Source: Daphnia carinata (lineage: Eukaryota; Arthropoda; Branchiopoda; Diplostraca; Daphniidae). Taken from it: 64,000 bases of DNA. The position numbers were made by a program, and so were the translations under genes. The notes beneath the pieces are model-generated. The model had not been told where the DNA came from, made no database searches, and worked only from the letters and a program-made list of their open reading frames with translations. Positions 58,970 through 64,000 of the stretch are shown here, piece after piece (the first letter of the stretch is position 1; every line of letters starts with the position of its first letter). Where the stretch lies: positions 2,542,001-2,606,000 of the forward strand of contig NC_081334.1 of assembly GCF_022539665.2 (NCBI RefSeq), written 5' to 3'.

Positions 58970-60965
58970 ATGGGAGCTGTGTTAGGTATTTGCAGTGCGG
59001 CCCAGGTAAAAAGAGTTTTATTATTGCTCTTGAAGTATCCTTGTTTATCTTAAGATTTATCCTGCAATCACATCTAGTAATTGTTCGCTAACATCTTCTA
59101 ACATTTCACAAGATATTATTTTTTAAATGGATAACTTATAATTTTTTTTTGCAGCTGGCTTGCTGTTGCGGAAGTGCAGCCTGTGGCCTCTGCTGCCAAG
59201 CATGCCCATCATGCAAGAATTCATCATCAACCAGGATTATGTATGCTATCATGTTGTTACTGGGGACCATTGTTGCATGTATAATGTTAAGTCCTGGGTT
59301 AGCATCTGCCATGCAAAAAGTTCCATTTTGTGATGGCTCGGAAAGCAGTGTGCCAGGCATGATTGTAGCCAATGCCATCAAAATTGACTGTGGAATTGCA
59401 GCTGGCTATCTAGCTGTGTACCGACTTTGTTTTGGCATGACTTTGTTTTTCCTCTTCATGGCACTTATCATGATTGGTGTTCGCAATTCAAAGGATCCAA
59501 GAGCTGGCATTCAAAATGGGTATTACCTGTTAACTACATACAAGATCATAAATGACATAATGTTATTTGCATTTGTGTTTACATAGGTTTTGGGCCATCA
59601 AATATCTTGTTTTGATTGGAGCAATTATTGGGGCTTTTTTCATCCCAGAAGATGAAGCTGGAACTTTTGGCACTACATGGATGTATTTTGGATTAATTGG
59701 AGGTTTTTGCTTCATTCTCATCCAATTGGTGCTTGTGGTTGATTTTGCGCACCGCTGGGCCGAATCATGGGTGGACAAATACGAGGAAACGAGTTCAAAG
59801 GCTTGGTATTTCCTTTTTTTCAGTTTATAAATTAAAACACGCCTCTTTAATAATGTCAAAAATTTACGTTTGTCAATAGGTACTGTGCATTGATTTTCTT
59901 TACCTTTTTCCAATACGCCCTGTGCATAACTGCTGTTAGCTTGTTCTTCGTCTACTATACCACGGTTGGTTAACGTGATACGTTGAATGTAGTCAGTTAC
60001 TACAACGAATGACGTTTTGGGTTACAGAGTGACGACTGCGCTTTGAACAAATTTTTCATCTCCATCAACCTGATTTTATGCATGTTGGTCAGTGTCGTAG
60101 CTGTGTTGCCAAAAGTGCAAGAATACCAACCGCGTTCGGGCTTGTTGCAAGCTTCAATTGTCAGTCTTTACACACTCTATTTGACATGGTCTGCCATGTC
60201 AAATAACCCTGGTAAATATCTACTTTTTATTTTGTCTTAATTCAATTAAACGTGTCACGTTGTTTAAAAGATGCACACTGCAAGCCAAATTTTTCGGATA
60301 TAATCAACGGCCAGACAGGACCCAGTACCCAAGAACAGAAGCCAACCTTTGACGCCGAATCGATTGTGGGCCTCGTGATCTGGTTTTGTTGTGTCCTGTA
60401 CTCGAGTATCCGTACTGCTTCCAACAAACAAACGGAGCGTCTAATTGGTTCGGATAAAGTACTGGCTAAAACCGACGACGGATCTACAGGTACTCTAGGT
60501 TCGCTGATGTTAGCATTGGTCTTAGCCTGGTATTATAATAATTAATCGAGAAAGCGTACAAATTTTACAGGTTAATTTACAATTTTAAAATTAATTAATG
60601 CAATACTTTAGGAAGCGGTGCTGATGTCCATGAAGTCGAGTCCGGCGGCAAAGTATGGGATAACGAGGCAGATGGAGTCGCGTATTCTTGGTCTTTCTTT
60701 CATTTGATGTTCGCCCTTGCCACATTATACGTTATGATGACTATAACGAATTGGTACAAGTAAGTGATTCACCTACATTATGTGTTATGTATCGTTGCCT
60801 GATTAATTCTTATTTGATGTACGCAGACCTACCTCGGACTTGTCCACGCTGAGCAGCAACGAAGCGTCTGTCTGGGTGAAAATTATATCCTCTTGGTTGT
60901 GTCTTGGACTATACCTTTGGTCTTTGATCGCCCCCGCAGTGCTACCTGATCGCGATTTTAGTTAA
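58970..60965 (+). CDS. Serinc: Serine incorporator (SERINC/TMS1 family)
   Basis: Multi-pass membrane protein of the SERINC family, found in plasma membrane and endosomes and linked to phospholipid handling; the original serine-carrier role is debated. Eight exons (58970-59005, 59155-59519, 59587-59805, 59880-59964, 60028-60211, 60271-60489, 60612-60759, 60827-60965) give 464 aa, the normal length. Seen: family N-terminus [20 protein letters not shown] with the Cys cluster [17 protein letters not shown], about ten hydrophobic helices, [13 protein letters not shown] after helix 4, the [13 protein letters not shown] motif at about 290, acidic [26 protein letters not shown], and the end [23 protein letters not shown]. 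All junctions are canonical. Confidence 0.95.
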
Positions 60966-61582
60966 ACAAGTTGTGAACAATCCATTTATATATTCGAGGT
61001 ATTTTTTTTGGTCTAAATGTCGAGCAGTTCTTGCATCAGTATCCTATACGGTGTTAGGAAGTCGTACGAATATCTTCATTAATCCCATTTTTTTTAATTA
61101 AGAGGTCTTCGTTGACATGACACAATATCTCTTAACCAGTCCCCGTTTTACCTTTCGGCGCACGCAATATGTAAACCAACGTCGATTAAAGAATACATGT
61201 AAGAAATCAGTGCGACCACTTGGTTTGTTAAGTAAACCTATTGTAATAGGCCAGAAATTTTTGGGCAGTTGTTTTCTTTCTATGTTTAGTTGAAGGTTTA
61301 GTAGAAAAAGCGATTAAAAATTTTCTCTTTAAATGATTTTCGATACAAACTTTTTTACTAGCTTCCGGAACTTCCAAATTTTGCACAGAATTGTATTCAC
61401 ACCAAACAGACATCGGAATGCTAGTATCCCAGCCTAACCTGACAAACAGGTGATTCCAAGCTTCGACACTTTCGTGGAGTACACTGATAAAGGGTTAACT
61501 AAGCGCGCTAATTTACAATCAGAGTCAGAACGTCAGTTTTCTTTCATCACGTTAAATAAAAATCGTTAAAGTACTGCCCTTT
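60966..61582. other. Convergent 3' region SERINC / flower
   Basis: About 620 bp containing the 3' UTRs of two convergent genes; no gene supported. Confidence 0.5.
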
Positions 61583-62417
61583 TTAAGGAACAGACTGATT
61601 TGGAATAGGTACTTCCATGTTCTTTACCAGATTGGTCGCCAAAAAATCAGTTTGGGCTCGGTTTAGCATTTCACCTCGACTTGCTCTGAATATAAATAAA
61701 ATGGTCAGTATAAATCCAAAGAAAATTTCAATGCTTTTTACTTTTTCCCAAGGGCCATGAGACCATAAACAACACCAGTTGCAAACAGCATAGCACTGCC
61801 TAGGAATGTTGATAAGCCAGCACAAAGAAACATGGCAGGCAATGATATTCTAGAATGTTAATTGATTAAACATTTCAATTAAGTTATGCAGTAGAACATT
61901 AGCAATAAAACTTACAAAATGTAAAATGCAGCCTTGTGCCAAACTGGCCTTCTATCAATAAAGTTTGTAAATGTTTGCACAAAATCCAGAAACATGCAGC
62001 AACAGGGTGCTTCTGCTAAAACTACCATGAATCCCGCCAATCTAACAAAAGGAAAGCATTAACAAAGCTAGAAACTCAATCTTGGAATTATTAATTTCAT
62101 ACATTTGCCATATGCCAGCAACTATACATATGGGTGAGAAAGATATGCAGGTCCACAATCCCAAAGCCATGGCCACTAAAATAAAAAGAATACAAATGTA
62201 ATTTCATGGATTTAAAAAAATGTCATTCAATTCAACTGGGTAAAGAAATTCTTCCGCCCGATGATCAAGTAGGAGGTGACACCGGTGATCGTTTAGAAAT
62301 GAGATACTTACCAACTCCACCAAAAGTGCCCATTCCTCTTCCGGCATATTTCAACCACCAAGGAACTTCTTCGGGTTGGGGGGCATCCGAAATTGGTTGA
62401 GGAGCTGCCGACGACAT
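61583..62417 (-). CDS. flower: Calcium channel flower homologue
   Basis: Small tetraspan vesicle protein that couples Ca2+ entry to endocytosis and, in flies, marks cell fitness. Exons 62312-62417, 62103-62175, 61916-62041, 61742-61849 and 61583-61685 join in phase to 171 aa, the family's usual size. Seen: PWWLKYAGRGMGTFGG at the N-terminus, first helices with ICIVAGIWQILAGFMVVLAEAPCCCMFLDF (the EAP motif with the conserved pore-type Glu), WHKAAFYI, and TFLGSAMLFATGVVYGLMALGKKAS. A short cytosolic tail follows, ending IPNQSVP. The tail exon is where fly isoforms differ; only one is seen here. It is divergent from the NEK6/7 gene. Confidence 0.93.
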
Positions 62418-63030
62418 ATTTATTAAAATCAAAACAAAATCAATTAAGCGGCGCGACTAGGGACTGCGAAGAATAAAGATACTAATAAACACAGCCAAAA
62501 AAAGCCAAACGAGTAGTGACAGCTCTGAAGAATTAAAGCGGCGTTGCCAGATCATGTAGAATAATTCCTCCCCGTTGGCATCGAAAGGAAAGTATGGAAT
62601 CACCTGTAATCTAGTCTATAGGTAGCAGTACCAGGTATCCTCTACCATATAGTAGCTAATTTAACTGACGCTACTTTTCAGGATTCACTTCGATATCACA
62701 CCAAAACGTTCTGAAAGAATCATTGAAAACGTAACTGTCCCTCTTTAAAAGCTATAAAAATATTCTCCTTGCGAATGCCTCGAATAATTATTTGTTCTAT
62801 AGTATCTTGTGTACTATTGTTACGATCGGAATTGCGCCTTGGCGGGAATAAAGAATTAATGGAGTACGCAAAATGAGGGGGACGAGGTAAGTAATCGATT
62901 GACCAGTATAATATTGCCTTTGAAGTGGACTACCATTTGCCACGTCATTTGTCCCTAAGTCAGCGTAACATAAGGTTTACCACTAGTTTCGTTTGCGACT
63001 AAAATTGGCGCCAATTTTTTAAATATTGCA
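62418..63030. promoter_or_regulatory. Divergent promoter region flower / NEK6-7
   Basis: 613 bp between two opposite starts, presumably both promoters. No clear TATA element; no ORF. Confidence 0.45.
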
Positions 63031-63958
63031 ATGGCTACATATCAACCGACGGATTACGATTATTCGTCAGTAAAGTTGGCTGATTTTGAAATTGGACAGC
63101 ATATTGGTAAAGGTCAGTTCAGCGTGGTGTATCGCGCTCGCTGTAAATTAAGTCAGCAAATGGTTGCATTGAAAAAGGTTCAACTTTACGAAATGACCGA
63201 CTTAAAAGCCCGGACTGACTGCATGAAAGAAATTCAACTTTTACAGGTATATAGTACGTTTTCGATTTTTCAGCCACATTGATTAATATCTATCGTACAT
63301 TTCTCGCGACAGCAATTAAATCATCCAAATGTCGTGTGCTACATCCATTCTTTCGTGGAGAACAAAGAACTGCAAATCGTCCTCGAACTAGCCGACGCCG
63401 GTGATCTTGCTCAGCTTTTGCGATATTGCCAAAGACAACACCGACTTTTGGTAGAAAAAACGATATGGCGCTATTTTGTTCAACTTTGCAGTGCTCTGGA
63501 ACACATGCACAGCAAAAGAGTTTTACATAGAGGTCTGTACCAACTTGCCATTCAGGTATTACTTTGTTCATTCAATTGTTTTCTTGTAGATATAAAACCA
63601 GCAAATGTTTTCATGACGGCTAGTGGAGTAGTTAAACTGGGTGATTTAGGCTTAAGTCGCTTCTTCAGTTCAAAAACATTAGCAGCACATTCACTAGTTG
63701 GCACACCTTACTACATGAGCCCAGAGAGATTAAAACAAACGGGCTACGATTTCAAATCAGACATATGGTCATTGGGCTGTCTTCTGTATGAGGTATGAGC
63801 TACAATGAATTTTAAATTTAAGGAAACTGAATTTCTCGTGACAGATGGCCGCTCTTCAATCACCTTTCTATGGAGAGAAAACAAATTTGTTCTCTCTCTG
63901 CCAAAAGATTGAGAGATGTGAATACCCTCCAATTCCTTCAACTCACTACAGTCAAGAG
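63031..63958 (+). CDS. Nek7: NEK6/NEK7-type mitotic kinase, 3' end outside window
   Basis: Serine/threonine kinase of the NIMA family that acts in spindle formation downstream of NEK9. Exons 63031-63246, 63313-63532, 63590-63792 and 63845-63958 (donor after QE) give 251 codons; the full protein should be about 300 aa. Seen: short N-tail, Gly loop [16 protein letters not shown]-type Lys in VALKKVQL, Glu of the C-helix, HRDIKPANV with the HRD split by an intron, DLG in place of DFG (as in NEK6/7), [32 protein letters not shown] and [10 protein letters not shown]. The DLG and the minimal tails separate NEK6/7 from other NEKs; 6 versus 7 cannot be decided in an arthropod. The remainder is beyond 64000. 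Confidence 0.92.
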
Positions 63959-64000
63959 GTTGTGAATCGTTCATAGGATAACTTGACATATACTCATTTT

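Overview
This is eukaryotic nuclear DNA, most likely from a branchiopod crustacean close to Daphnia. That assignment is inferred from very short introns (mostly about 55-90 bp), tightly packed genes on both strands, AT-rich spacers and arthropod-type gene versions (flower, Khc-73/KIF13, MEP-1, RME-8). No database search was run. Exon junctions were worked out by hand from GT/AG sites, reading phase and family similarity, and may be off by a base in places.

Left part (1-12.7 kb): the 5' part of an SLC22-type organic cation/anion transporter (-), a basic nuclear-looking protein of unknown family (-), and a 67-aa cysteine-rich protein (-), separated by long spacers with no convincing gene. Middle left (12.7-26 kb): a short secreted collagen with a Tyr/Lys-rich tail (+), followed by a gene-poor, repeat-rich stretch. 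That stretch holds a chain of splice-bounded exon-like blocks (possible non-coding transcript), a perfect 23-bp minisatellite, a piggyBac-like MITE, three tRNA-derived sequences within about 420 bp, a 17-bp and a 39-bp tandem array, an (AAT)n tract, and a candidate four-exon membrane protein on the minus strand.

Right part (26-64 kb): a dense housekeeping block. In order: METTL23-like methyltransferase (+) with ACBD6 (+) starting 19 bp after its stop, MEP-1 zinc-finger chromatin protein (-), RME-8/DNAJC13 (-), an unrecognised 294-aa protein (+), RBM18 (-), ribosomal protein S8 (+), kinesin-3 KIF13/Khc-73 (-), SERINC (+), flower (-) and a NEK6/7 kinase (+) running off the window. Several neighbours are divergent pairs sharing 0.5-1 kb promoters. 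Functional themes are endosomal traffic (RME-8, KIF13, flower, SERINC), translation/RNA (RpS8, RBM18), chromatin (MEP-1) and mitosis (NEK6/7); no operon-like pathway grouping is evident apart from METTL23-ACBD6.

Most notable oddities: two introns that appear to need non-canonical splice sites (GC-AG in RME-8, GT-TG in RBM18), the METTL23-ACBD6 pair, the duplicated 90-bp block behind the 7-kb gene, and the spliced-looking transcript unit at 15-18.7 kb.
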